From contig NZ_JACOPG010000004.1 in the NCBI RefSeq assembly GCF_014287435.1, positions 248,001-312,000 on the forward strand: a stretch of DNA of 64,000 nt, given 5' to 3'. Origin of the DNA: Roseburia lenta. GTDB taxonomy: Bacteria; Bacillota; Clostridia; Lachnospirales; Lachnospiraceae. Shown here piece after piece: positions 16,936 to 25,186 of this stretch (positions are counted from its first letter, which is position 1; each line of letters opens with the position of its first letter). The notes beneath the pieces are model-generated. The model made no database searches. It saw nothing but the letters and a program-made list of their open reading frames with translations, and was not told the origin of the DNA. Position numbers and translations under genes: made by a program.

Positions 16936-18537
16936 ATGATCATTGAATTTCTGGGGGCAGCCCATGAGGTGACAGGTTCCTGTCATTATGTGGAAGTGGG
17001 CGATAAGAAGTTTTTGGTGGACTGCGGCATGGAGCAGGGGCCGGATATATATGAAAACCAAGAGATCCCGGTACAGGCGAGCAGTATTGATTATGTCTTT
17101 GTGACCCATGCACATATCGACCATTCGGGGCTTTTGCCACTTTTGTATGCGCATGGTTTCCGGGGGCAGATCTATGCGACAGAGGCGACGTGTGAACTCT
17201 GCAACATCATGTTAAAGGACAGCGCACATATCCAGACTTTTGAGGCAGAGTGGAAGAACCGTAAGGCAAAACGTGCCGGAAGGCCGGAGGTCACACCTTT
17301 ATATACGGTTGAGGATGCCGCAGGTGTCTTGGAGCAATTTGTGCCGGTGCATTACCATGAGACGATCAAGGTCTGCGATGAGATCACGGTCCGCTTTGTA
17401 GATGCCGGACATCTTTTGGGATCATCGTCCATTGAAGTCTGGCTGACAGAAGGAAATGAAAAGCGAAAGATGGTTTTTTCCGGGGATATCGGACAGGGAA
17501 ACCGACCGCTCATTAAGGAGCCGGAATACTTAAAAGAGGCAGACTATGTGTTAATTGAATCCACCTATGGAGACCGCTTGCATGAGGCGCCGATCGATTT
17601 TGCCAAGGCTTTGGCACAGATCATGCGATCTACGTTTCAGGCGGGAGGCAATCTGGTCATACCGGCATTTTCCGTCGGCAGGACACAGGAAATGCTCTAC
17701 TTTATCCGCAGGATCAAAGAGGAGGGCATGCTGTCTGATTTAGAGGATTTTGAGGTCTATATGGATAGTCCCTTGGCGGTGGAGGCAACTGCGGTCTTTC
17801 ATGATAATGTATCGGAATGTTTTAGTCAGGAAGCAAAGAGGTTGATCGCCGAGGGCAAGAATCCGATCCGTTTTCCGGGTTTAAAGATGGCAGTGACCAG
17901 TGATGAGTCCAAGATGATCAACTTTGACATGAAGCCAAAGGTCATTATTTCGGCATCCGGTATGTGTGAGGCAGGCCGTATCCGCCACCATCTCAAGCAC
18001 AACCTCTGGCGACCGGAATCTACCATTCTTTTTGTGGGATATCAGGTGCCGGGGACTCTAGGCTTTAACCTTTTAAATGGGGCTAAGGAGGTCAAACTCT
18101 TTGGTGAGACTGTCCATGTGGAGGCACGGATTGAAAATCTGCCGGGGATCAGTGGTCATGCCGATAAGAATAAATTGCTGGATTGGATGGGCGGCTTTGA
18201 AAAGGCGCCAAAGAAGGTCTTTGTCGTACATGGGGAGGATGCTGTCTGTGATTCTTTTGCAGATGCCATCCATGAAAAATACGGCTATGAGGCGTATGCA
18301 CCTTATTCCGGCGACCGCTTTGATCTTCTGACCGGAGCCTGCTTGGAGCAGGGCAGCCGACAGGTAAAACAAAAGAAGACGCCATCCTCCAAGGCATCTT
18401 CCAATGTATTCGCCAGACTGCTTGCCGCAGGAGAGCGGCTTATGCGCGTGATCCGGGACTGCGAGGGCATGGCGAATAAGGATCTGGCAAAATTTGCCGA
18501 TCAGATCAATGCTTTGAGCGACAAGTGGAGCCGGTAA
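16936..18537 (+). CDS. MBL-fold / beta-CASP RNA-metabolising hydrolase
   Basis: 533 residues. Metallo-beta-lactamase fold with the zinc motif H58-A-H-I-D-H63, further motifs (DAGHLLGSSSIEV, FSGDIGQGNRPL), a beta-CASP insert and the RNA-specificity C-terminus (SGMCEAGRIRHHL, SGHADKNKLLDW, VHGED). Such proteins resemble the CPSF-73/Ysh1 and RNase J relatives and act on RNA ends. The last 65 or so residues form an extra tail not typical of the minimal fold. The 3' end overlaps the convergent sigG gene by 32 bases. The substrate cannot be told from sequence. Confidence 0.9.
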   Translation: MIIEFLGAAHEVTGSCHYVEVGDKKFLVDCGMEQGPDIYENQEIPVQASSIDYVFVTHAHIDHSGLLPLLYAHGFRGQIYATEATCELCNIMLKDSAHIQTFEAEWKNRKAKRAGRPEVTPLYTVEDAAGVLEQFVPVHYHETIKVCDEITVRFVDAGHLLGSSSIEVWLTEGNEKRKMVFSGDIGQGNRPLIKEPEYLKEADYVLIESTYGDRLHEAPIDFAKALAQIMRSTFQAGGNLVIPAFSVGRTQEMLYFIRRIKEEGMLSDLEDFEVYMDSPLAVEATAVFHDNVSECFSQEAKRLIAEGKNPIRFPGLKMAVTSDESKMINFDMKPKVIISASGMCEAGRIRHHLKHNLWRPESTILFVGYQVPGTLGFNLLNGAKEVKLFGETVHVEARIENLPGISGHADKNKLLDWMGGFEKAPKKVFVVHGEDAVCDSFADAIHEKYGYEAYAPYSGDRFDLLTGACLEQGSRQVKQKKTPSSKASSNVFARLLAAGERLMRVIRDCEGMANKDLAKFADQINALSDKWSR

Positions 18538-19309
18538 GATAGTGCTCCATGGATTTTAAGGCGTTTTTTTCGAGGCGGGAAACCTGGGCTTGGGAGATCT
18601 GGATCTCAGAGGCAACTTCCATTTGGGTTTTCCCTTCAAAAAAACGCAATTTTATGATATGGGATTCTCTTGGACTTAAGGTTCCAAGGGCATCATTTAA
18701 GGAGAGACTTTCGACCCAGTTCTCTTCTTTATTTTTTTTGTCACTGATCTGATCCATGACATATAAGGTATCGCCGCCATCATTGTAGATAGGATCATAG
18801 AGGGACAGGGGGCTTTGCATGGCATCTAAGGCATAGATCATATCTTCCACCGGGATGCCTGCGGCAGCGGCGATCTCGTCCATGGTAGGTTCTGTTACGC
18901 TGGTGCGCAGGAGATTTTCTTTGGCAACGATTGCTTTGTAAGCGGTATCGCGCAGGGAACGGGAAATGCGGATACTGCTGGAAGTGTCACGCAGATAACG
19001 GCGGAGTTCGCCTATGATCATGGGAACAGCATAGGTAGAAAACTTGACATTCATAGTCGGGTCAAAATTGTCAATGGATTTGATGAGCCCGATGCAGCCA
19101 ATCTGAAAGAGGTCGTCCAGATTTTCCCCATGACCGGAAAAACGTTTTAAGACACTGAGCACTAGGCGCAGATTTCCCTTGATATAGGTCTCGCGTGCCT
19201 GCGCGTCCCCTGCTTTTATCTTATCCCAAAGTTCATTCTTTTCTTCATCGGATAGTAAGGGCAGTTTGGCAGTGTTGACACCGCAGATCTCAACCTTGTA
19301 TGTGCTCAT
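18506..19309 (-). CDS. sigG: Forespore RNA polymerase sigma factor sigma-G
   Basis: 267 residues. The N-terminus YKVEICGVNTAKLP is the hallmark of sigma-G. Region 2 (NLRLVLSVLKRFSGHGENLDDLFQIG; FSTYAVPMIIGELRRYLRD), region 3 and region 4 with helix-turn-helix (KTQMEVASEIQISQAQVSRLE) follow. Sigma-G drives late forespore genes. The ATG at 19309 has GGAGGT seven bases upstream; a longer frame has no site. Unlike the collinear spoIIGA-sigE-sigG order of Bacillus, here sigG is inverted and separated by the MBL gene, with a sigma-F-type promoter of its own. It overlaps the MBL gene tail to tail by 32 bases. Confidence 0.95.
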   Translation of the reverse strand: MSTYKVEICGVNTAKLPLLSDEEKNELWDKIKAGDAQARETYIKGNLRLVLSVLKRFSGHGENLDDLFQIGCIGLIKSIDNFDPTMNVKFSTYAVPMIIGELRRYLRDTSSSIRISRSLRDTAYKAIVAKENLLRTSVTEPTMDEIAAAAGIPVEDMIYALDAMQSPLSLYDPIYNDGGDTLYVMDQISDKKNKEENWVESLSLNDALGTLSPRESHIIKLRFFEGKTQMEVASEIQISQAQVSRLEKNALKSMEHYLTGSTCRSKH

Positions 19310-19337
19310 AAAAAAGACCTCCAACTTCAACTACTTT

Positions 19338-19367
19338 TAGTGTTGCCAAGTTGTAGGTCTTTTATGC
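19338..19367 (-). promoter_or_regulatory. Sigma-F-type promoter of sigG
   Basis: Reading leftwards: GCATA (-35, complement of 19363-19367), a 15-base spacer, then GGCAACACTA (-10, complement of 19338-19347). Both elements and the spacing fit the forespore sigma-F class (GYATA-N15-GGnnAnAnT). Transcription would start near 19331, giving a leader of about 20 bases with the GGAGGT site. Confidence 0.75.
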
Positions 19368-19368
19368 G

Positions 19369-19430
19369 CCACAGGGACGTTCCTTTTGCCATAAGGAGTG
19401 TCCCCTTTGGCAAAAGAAACGTCCCTGTGG
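19369..19430. repeat. Palindromic element, copy A (REP/MITE-like hairpin)
   Basis: A 23-bp inverted repeat with one mismatch (arm begins CCACAGGGACGTTCCTTTTG; the second arm is its complement) around a 16-base centre. It shares its core with the longer copy at 30409-30499 and looks like a shortened version of it. It lies between the sigG promoter and the 3' end of the exporter gene. No protein-coding function. Confidence 0.85.
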
Positions 19431-19433
19431 TAT

Positions 19434-20777
19434 CTAGGTGCAATAGCGGAAGGTTTTGTCGGTGAGGATGCGGGCAAAGATCAGCCCAAGAGGCAGGGCT
19501 AAGATGACAAGGAGTGCGGATGCCAGCCAGGAAGCCGCAGCCGTCAGGTTCATAATGCCAAGATTATAAAAGCCCTTGTAAAGGTAAAGCCCCGGAACCA
19601 TGATGACAATGGATGGCACGGTCAGGGAGATACGCGGATAGCCTGCCAATCCCTTTAAGGTGGAGGCTAAGAGGCCGGCGATAAAAGCCCCGATAAAGGC
19701 TGCAGCGGCAGGTGGCAGGGCAAGCAGGTCGATTAGTTCCAGCCTTACGGTATTGGAAATGGCACCGATCAGACCGGCGGCAAGTGCCAGTCGCACGGGA
19801 CTGTTAAACATAATGGAAAAGCCAAAGACCCCGCAGCAACTGGCGAGCAGGCGGAGCAGGATCCATTGCCAGAGGACTAAGTTCAAAGGCAAAAAGTCCA
19901 TAGGCTGTAAGCCCAAAGACATAGCCAGGATCCATGCGGTCATGGTAGCGACCGTAATGATGATCAGCGAGTAGACCAGACGCTCGGTGCCGGATCGCAT
20001 ATCCAGTTTGGCGAGATCGATACCGCTTGTAATGAAAGGAAAGCCGGGAATGATAAATAACATGGAGCAGATATAGCCGGCTTCGTGCTCCAGCCGTACC
20101 GCAAAGATGACCTCTAAGAGTTTTAATAAAAGCGTGTAGGACAAGCATGCGGCGGAAACGGAGGCAATGATGCACAAAAATAAGGTAAAGTGGTGCTTGG
20201 ACAGTTTACAGCGGATGTAATTGCCGATGCCCGCGCCGACAAAGGCGCAGAGCATTTCCACAATGCCGCCGCCCAGCAGAAAAGTGAAGGCTCCGCAGGC
20301 TAGAGCGGCAGAGGCGGCTAGTGTGAGTGGTGAGTATAAGCCATGTATTTTTTCGATATCATCCAGAGCAGAATGAATCTGCTCACAGGTCTGCTGTCGT
20401 TCGTTTTTGGAAAAATTGGAAACAAACTTTTCCAGACGGTTCAACTGCGAAGTGTTGACCCCGGTATTGGTCAGGCAGAGAGACTGGCTGAAACTGTCGT
20501 TTCCGTCAATACAGGTATAGTTGATCGACATGAGTCCAATGTCCACTGTGCAGGTGATGTCCATGAGTTCGGATAGGGTATTCATGGAACTGCGGACACG
20601 CCAGGCTCCGGTTCCGCATGCTAACATCATGATGCCGACACGCCCGATGACAGATGCCTTGGCAGGCAGTGTGGCAGAGATGATCGGCATGGTATCGTTG
20701 GGGTCGCTGTAGTCATGCCATAAAATATCCATATGGTTTTTTTTGATGCCGGGTTGGGCTTGTAATGTATTCATCAT
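19434..20777 (-). CDS. Threonine/serine exporter, fused ThrE type
   Basis: 447 residues combining the two ThrE halves. An N-terminal cytosolic/first membrane domain (residues about 1-270; conserved GTGAWRVRSSM and FPFITSGIDLAKLDMRSG blocks) is followed by a second membrane block (about 300-447; IGAFIAGLLASTLKG, PSIVIMVPGLYLYKG). About ten membrane segments in all. Members export threonine and serine using the proton gradient. The start is the first ATG of a Met-Met pair, 13 bases after the stop of the upstream gene, with AGAGG before it. It forms an operon with the unknown gene at 20791-21588, opposite a divergent LysR gene. Confidence 0.85.
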   Translation of the reverse strand: MMNTLQAQPGIKKNHMDILWHDYSDPNDTMPIISATLPAKASVIGRVGIMMLACGTGAWRVRSSMNTLSELMDITCTVDIGLMSINYTCIDGNDSFSQSLCLTNTGVNTSQLNRLEKFVSNFSKNERQQTCEQIHSALDDIEKIHGLYSPLTLAASAALACGAFTFLLGGGIVEMLCAFVGAGIGNYIRCKLSKHHFTLFLCIIASVSAACLSYTLLLKLLEVIFAVRLEHEAGYICSMLFIIPGFPFITSGIDLAKLDMRSGTERLVYSLIIITVATMTAWILAMSLGLQPMDFLPLNLVLWQWILLRLLASCCGVFGFSIMFNSPVRLALAAGLIGAISNTVRLELIDLLALPPAAAAFIGAFIAGLLASTLKGLAGYPRISLTVPSIVIMVPGLYLYKGFYNLGIMNLTAAASWLASALLVILALPLGLIFARILTDKTFRYCT

Positions 20778-20790
20778 GCTGCCTCTTTTC

Positions 20791-21588
20791 CTAGAACTCC
20801 AGACTGTCACTGCCGGCAGTCTTTATCATTTCTTCACGGCAGGAAAGTACCAGTCCGTCGATCACACTTAGGTGCTGCAGCATCTTATTTTCAAACTGAT
20901 GGATGGGAAGCAGGACGCCGAGTTCATCAAACGATTTGCCGGAGCGGATGCCGGTTTCCTGTCCGTAATATACAATAGCGGAATAGGCTTCTTCCTGAAT
21001 ATCATGGAAAGTCGACCAGATTACATCATAAGCCTGGGCTTCGGTCAGACCTAATTTTTTGGTATCCGGCAGGGCATAGAGGATGAGGATGCCGCGCTCC
21101 CTGTTTTCCGCTTTCTCGCAGATATCCATACCGGAGGTGTAGTAGCGAACCAGATCATAGGCGTCGGCGAGATAGAGTTTGGAACGTGGGGCGGCATGAT
21201 GCGCCTGATAGATCTCATGGAATTTCTTATATTCATGTCTGGAGACAAGGTCTGCCTTGTCATTGAGCAGGTTTCCGTCCACATCGGTCAAAAGGACAGG
21301 ATTTTCTCCATTCTTCCCATGAAAACGCTTCGGGATAAGGTAAGTTTCCTTTAAAAGGTCAAACATGCTGCGGTTAAACAGTTCCAGCAGTAAGGCACTG
21401 ACATCACCGTTTTTGTAAGCGCCCAGCAGGACTTCTGCAAAATGATGGGGATCCGGGTCCGTTGTGCGCTTGTCATCACACAGATGATCGTAAAAAGCAT
21501 CCATCAATCGTTCACAATACTGGTCAGAAGACAGGATTCTGGAAAACATATTTTCCACTTCTTCTTCTCTTGGTAATACCAATGACAT
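20791..21588 (-). CDS. Protein of unknown function, operon partner of ThrE exporter
   Basis: 265 residues, not recognised. Seen: no signal peptide or membrane segment, a mostly helical and acidic sequence, a few cysteines, and segments such as LLTDVDGNLLNDK and ADAYDLVRYYTSGMDICEKAENRERGILILYALPD. The start is the ATG at 21588 with ATAGGAGATGA upstream; an earlier ATG at 21597 overlaps that site. It is the first gene of a two-gene operon with the exporter and is divergent from a LysR gene, so a role linked to amino acid export or its regulation is possible but not shown. Confidence 0.7.
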   Translation of the reverse strand: MSLVLPREEEVENMFSRILSSDQYCERLMDAFYDHLCDDKRTTDPDPHHFAEVLLGAYKNGDVSALLLELFNRSMFDLLKETYLIPKRFHGKNGENPVLLTDVDGNLLNDKADLVSRHEYKKFHEIYQAHHAAPRSKLYLADAYDLVRYYTSGMDICEKAENRERGILILYALPDTKKLGLTEAQAYDVIWSTFHDIQEEAYSAIVYYGQETGIRSGKSFDELGVLLPIHQFENKMLQHLSVIDGLVLSCREEMIKTAGSDSLEF

Positions 21589-21662
21589 AAAAATCATCTC
21601 CTATTTTAGTTGTTTTCTCTTTCTAATGTGATTATAATTTTATGGTAGCAATAAATAAAAGA

Positions 21663-21678
21663 TATCATTGATATGATA
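21663..21678. promoter_or_regulatory. Candidate LysR operator in the divergent promoter region
   Basis: Inverted repeat TATCA-N6-TGATA in the 123-base gap between the ThrE operon and the LysR gene, with further GATATGATA/ATCATGAT half-sites to 21700. Such AT-rich dyads are typical LysR sites. This is position-based inference. Confidence 0.4.
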
Positions 21679-21711
21679 ATAATCATGATTTGATATGATA
21701 GAGGAAGGCCT

Positions 21712-22623
21712 ATGAATGTCAATTTTGAGTATTATAAGATCTTTTACTATGTGGCAAAATACAAGAACTTTACCAAGGCGGCACATGCCTTAAATAACAG
21801 CCAGCCCAATGTGACCCGGGCTATGAATTGTCTGGAACATGAGTTGCATTGCACCCTTTTTGTCCGCACCAACCGTGGGGTTTATCTGACTCCGGAGGGC
21901 GAAAAACTCTATGTCAGGGTGTCTGCCGCCATGCAGCAATTTCAACTGGCAGAGGAAGAATTGTCGGATTGTGTAGGCTTGGAACACGGAACGATCTCCA
22001 TAGGCGCCAGTGAGATCGCCTTAAATATCTTTCTTCTGGACCATCTGCGGGTTTTTCACAGGGAGTATCCGGGGGTACGCCTAAAGATCAGCAACCATTC
22101 GACCCCGCAGGCGATCCGTGCGGTGCGCAGTGGAGAAAGCGATTTTGCCGTGGTGACGACGCCCATACAGGTAGAAGCGCCGCTCAAAGAAGTTCCTCTG
22201 GAGGATTTTCAGGATATTCTGATCGGTGGTCCCATGTTTTCAGATCTTTTGGGACAAAATAAGAAGTTGAAGGATCTGCGGGGCTATCCTTTGATCTGTC
22301 TGGGGCAGGAGACAACGACCTACCGCTTTTACCATGAGTGGTTCCGGGTGCAGGGAGAGGAATTTTTGCCGGAAACCCAGGTGGCGACGAGCGACCAGGT
22401 ACTGCCTCTGGTAAAAAGTGATCTGGGACTGGCTTTTCTGCCACAAAAGATGGCGGAACCTGCCCTTATGGCGCAGGAGGTGATCGGGATCCGGCTGGAG
22501 GAAGAAATCCCGGCGCGCAGGATCTGTCTGGTCTACGATGCCAAACGCCCGATGAACGCTGCAGCACAGAAACTCAAAAAGATACTGATCGATAAAGAGG
22601 TGATGGAGGAGAAGAAAGCATGA
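21712..22623 (+). CDS. LysR-family transcriptional regulator
   Basis: 303 residues. N-terminal winged helix-turn-helix (YYKIFYYVAKYKNFTKAAHALNN as helix region, SQPNVTRAMNCLE as recognition helix), a linker helix, and a two-lobed effector domain (IGASEIALNIFL ... GLAFLPQKM). Divergent from the ThrE operon across a short AT-rich gap with dyads, so regulation of that operon is likely. The ATG at 21712 follows GAGGAAGG. Its stop codon overlaps the start of a 41-residue LysR remnant. Confidence 0.92.
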   Translation: MNVNFEYYKIFYYVAKYKNFTKAAHALNNSQPNVTRAMNCLEHELHCTLFVRTNRGVYLTPEGEKLYVRVSAAMQQFQLAEEELSDCVGLEHGTISIGASEIALNIFLLDHLRVFHREYPGVRLKISNHSTPQAIRAVRSGESDFAVVTTPIQVEAPLKEVPLEDFQDILIGGPMFSDLLGQNKKLKDLRGYPLICLGQETTTYRFYHEWFRVQGEEFLPETQVATSDQVLPLVKSDLGLAFLPQKMAEPALMAQEVIGIRLEEEIPARRICLVYDAKRPMNAAAQKLKKILIDKEVMEEKKA

Positions 22624-22745
22624 TACTGCAACAATTAAAATATGTCATCACCGTAGCGGAGGTGGGGACGATCACAGAGGAGGAACAGTGGGCAAAATTA
22701 AAACTGGTCAAGGAAGTGGCAGAAGAAGTATGGCAGGATGCATGA
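22620..22745 (+). pseudogene. Remnant of a second LysR-family gene (internally deleted)
   Basis: A 41-codon frame starting in an ATGA overlap with the preceding LysR stop. Its first 20 residues (ILQQLKYVITVAEVGTITE) match the start of the LysR helix-turn-helix domain. The sequence then changes at once to KLKLVKEVAEEVWQDA, which is not LysR-like at that position. The most economical reading is a large internal deletion that joined the head of a LysR gene to the tail of the same or another gene. Confidence 0.6.
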
Positions 22746-22824
22746 TGATAGGATGCCAATACATCTTTTGCAGGAAAAAGCACAAGATCCAGTATATTTT
22801 TTGACGACAAAATACACTTATTAG

Positions 22825-22853
22825 TTGGAGAAACGAATAAAGGATGGTATAAT
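22825..22853 (+). promoter_or_regulatory. Promoter of the GGDEF gene
   Basis: TTGGAG (22825-22830), 17-bp spacer and TATAAT (22848-22853) with an extended TGG before the -10. It lies about 60 bases before the start codon. Confidence 0.55.
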
Positions 22854-22911
22854 ATACATATTGCGATAGATAATTCCAAAGCAAAATGCAAGGATTTGGA
22901 GACAATACAAT

Positions 22912-24282
22912 ATGGGGAAAGGATATGAACTGGAAAAAAGGGTTCTGGCAATGATATCTGAACAATATGAGGGCATATATCAGTTGAACCTGGCGGACAA
23001 GAAGGTCATCTGCATCTATGACGGACGGGATGCATGGGGACCGGATGACGTTTTGGATCGTGACATCTGGAGAGATCGTCTGGTCGGACTTTGCCATCCG
23101 GAAGACAAAGAGAATCTACAATCTGTTTTGGCAGAGGATTCTCTTTTTCTGCTAGGGAAAAAAGAGGCAAAGACAGACAAGATCAGCAGGGATTTCCGTT
23201 TTATGATCGAGCAGGGCTACCGGTGGATCAACCTGATGCTGGTGCCGGATCCTGCGCATGGGCAGATCACGGTGACCTTTCGCGATGTGACCCATCGCTA
23301 TGAGTATGATGAGATCATACGACGAAAGAATATGGAATTAAGGCGGATGTTACAGACTGCGGAACAGTATCGGGATGCTCTCTTGACTGAATCGGTTGTC
23401 TTATATCAGGTCAATTTTTCAAAAAACCTGATCGAGAATGAGATCTTCCAAAGAGATAAAAAGACCAATGGCATGGTAAGGGTATTGAATACCGTAGGCA
23501 TCCATACACCATGTGCTTATGATGAATATTGCGCCAGATGGCAGGGCAGAGTGTCAAAGGATACGCTGGCGGAATACCGCAAGTTTTCCTCTGCGTCTTA
23601 TATGGTGGAGGCTTATCAGGATGGGAAGACACTCTTGCGACAGGATTACCGCACCCTGGATTCCACGGGAGAAGAGATGTGGATCAATAAGACGATCTAT
23701 CTGACCAAGGACAATATCCAGGGAGATATTATCGGTATTGTCAGCCTGCGCAATGTTACAGACCGCTATCGGCAGGATTACCTGCGGGAGTCTTTGGAAA
23801 AGCAGGCATCACTGGATCTATTGACCGGACTTTACAATCATGTGACTGGCGAACTTCTGATCAAGAGCAAGATCGATAACGAAAAGTACGTGGACGCTGC
23901 ATTTATCATTTTTGACATAGATTCTTTCAAAAAGATCAATGATACCCATGGACATTATTTCGGAGACTGTGTCTTGCAAAAGGTATCCGATTGCCTCAAG
24001 GGCTGCATCCGTGAGGAACAGGACATTGCCGCACGATACGGCGGGGATGAGTTTGTCGTATTCATGACTTACAAGCAGGAGGATGACATCAAGGATATCG
24101 TTGAGCGCATCTTTGATAGTGTTTCCTGCCAGTATGAGGGGCTTGTCATCAGCGTCAGTATGGGCATCTGTCTTTCCAGCGCCTGTGATGGCGGCTATTA
24201 TGACCTCTACAAGAAAGCGGACAAATCCTTATACGCTGCCAAGGCGGGAGGTAAGGGACAATATGTGTATTATGAGGCTTAG
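22912..24282 (+). CDS. Diguanylate cyclase (GGDEF protein)
   Basis: 456 residues. C-terminal GGDEF domain from about residue 300: DLLTGLYNHVTGE, FDIDSFKKINDTHGH, and the active-site motif RYGGDEFVVF near residue 375. The domain makes cyclic di-GMP from two GTP. The N-terminal 290 residues look like two PAS-type sensor modules (EGIYQLNLADKKVICIYD; VVLYQVNFSKNLIENE) with no membrane segments, so a cytosolic sensor is likely. No inhibitory-site RxxD is visible directly before the GGDEF motif. It sits alone behind its own promoter. Confidence 0.9.
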   Translation: MGKGYELEKRVLAMISEQYEGIYQLNLADKKVICIYDGRDAWGPDDVLDRDIWRDRLVGLCHPEDKENLQSVLAEDSLFLLGKKEAKTDKISRDFRFMIEQGYRWINLMLVPDPAHGQITVTFRDVTHRYEYDEIIRRKNMELRRMLQTAEQYRDALLTESVVLYQVNFSKNLIENEIFQRDKKTNGMVRVLNTVGIHTPCAYDEYCARWQGRVSKDTLAEYRKFSSASYMVEAYQDGKTLLRQDYRTLDSTGEEMWINKTIYLTKDNIQGDIIGIVSLRNVTDRYRQDYLRESLEKQASLDLLTGLYNHVTGELLIKSKIDNEKYVDAAFIIFDIDSFKKINDTHGHYFGDCVLQKVSDCLKGCIREEQDIAARYGGDEFVVFMTYKQEDDIKDIVERIFDSVSCQYEGLVISVSMGICLSSACDGGYYDLYKKADKSLYAAKAGGKGQYVYYEA

Positions 24283-24306
24283 ATACAGATAAAGGAGACT
24301 CTTTTT

Positions 24307-25149
24307 ATGCAGACTATGACACTTTTAAATCAAACAAAGATACCTGTTTTAGGATTTGGTACTTATAAGATCACGGATCCGACACTTGCAAAAGAATCTG
24401 TAACAGAGGCAATTTGTCGTGGATACCGGCACGTGGATACAGCGGCTTTTTATGAAAATGAAGTTGCGGTTGGTCAGGCTATCCGGGACACGATAGCAGA
24501 AGGGGGTCTGGCAAGAAAAGATCTGTTTGTGACCAGTAAAGTTTGGAAAACAGAAAATACTTATGATAAGGTGATGGCATCTTTTGAAAAGACCATGGAG
24601 AATTTGGGATTAGACTATCTGGATCTCTATTTGGTACATTGGCCGGCATCGGACGCTTTTGACCCAGATTGGAAGGAGACAAATCGGCAGGTTTGGCGAG
24701 CCATGATCGATATTTATCGGAGCGGACAAGTGAAAGCCATCGGCGTGTCAAATTTTTTGGTGCGGCATTTAGAGACGATTTTGGAGATGGAAGTGCTTCC
24801 TATGGTGGATCAAATAGAAATCAATCCTGGATTTTTACAGAGAGAAACTGTGGATTTTTGCCAGAAACAGGGGATTATTGTTGAAGCGTGGAGTCCTTTG
24901 GGCAGAGGACGCATTTTTGATGACCCGACCTTGCTGTCCTTGGCAAATAAATACGACAAAACAGTAGCACAGATTGCACTTCGCTGGGAACACCAACACG
25001 ATATTGTTGTACTACCAAAGACGGTCACACCGAGTCGGATGACGGAGAATATGCAGATTTTTGATTTTGAATTGTCTTATGATGATATGGAAACGCTGGA
25101 TGGCATGGATCCCGTGGGGGCATCGGGGCATAGTCCGGATCAGGCATAG
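24307..25149 (+). CDS. Aldo/keto reductase
   Basis: 280 residues, (beta/alpha)8 NADPH-dependent oxidoreductase. Seen: the GFGTYKI start, catalytic-tetrad candidates in GYRHVDTAAFYENE (Asp and Tyr), FVTSKVW (Lys) and LYLVHWP (His), plus IGVSNFLVRHLE and the cofactor-binding PKTVTPSRMTENMQIFDFEL. It reduces aldehydes or ketones, substrate unknown. The ATG at 24307 has AAGGAG upstream. It is more AT-rich in style than the flanking core genes. Confidence 0.92.
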   Translation: MQTMTLLNQTKIPVLGFGTYKITDPTLAKESVTEAICRGYRHVDTAAFYENEVAVGQAIRDTIAEGGLARKDLFVTSKVWKTENTYDKVMASFEKTMENLGLDYLDLYLVHWPASDAFDPDWKETNRQVWRAMIDIYRSGQVKAIGVSNFLVRHLETILEMEVLPMVDQIEINPGFLQRETVDFCQKQGIIVEAWSPLGRGRIFDDPTLLSLANKYDKTVAQIALRWEHQHDIVVLPKTVTPSRMTENMQIFDFELSYDDMETLDGMDPVGASGHSPDQA

Positions 25150-25186
25150 GGCATTAAGATATAAAGGATGTATGGAGGAATGAAAG

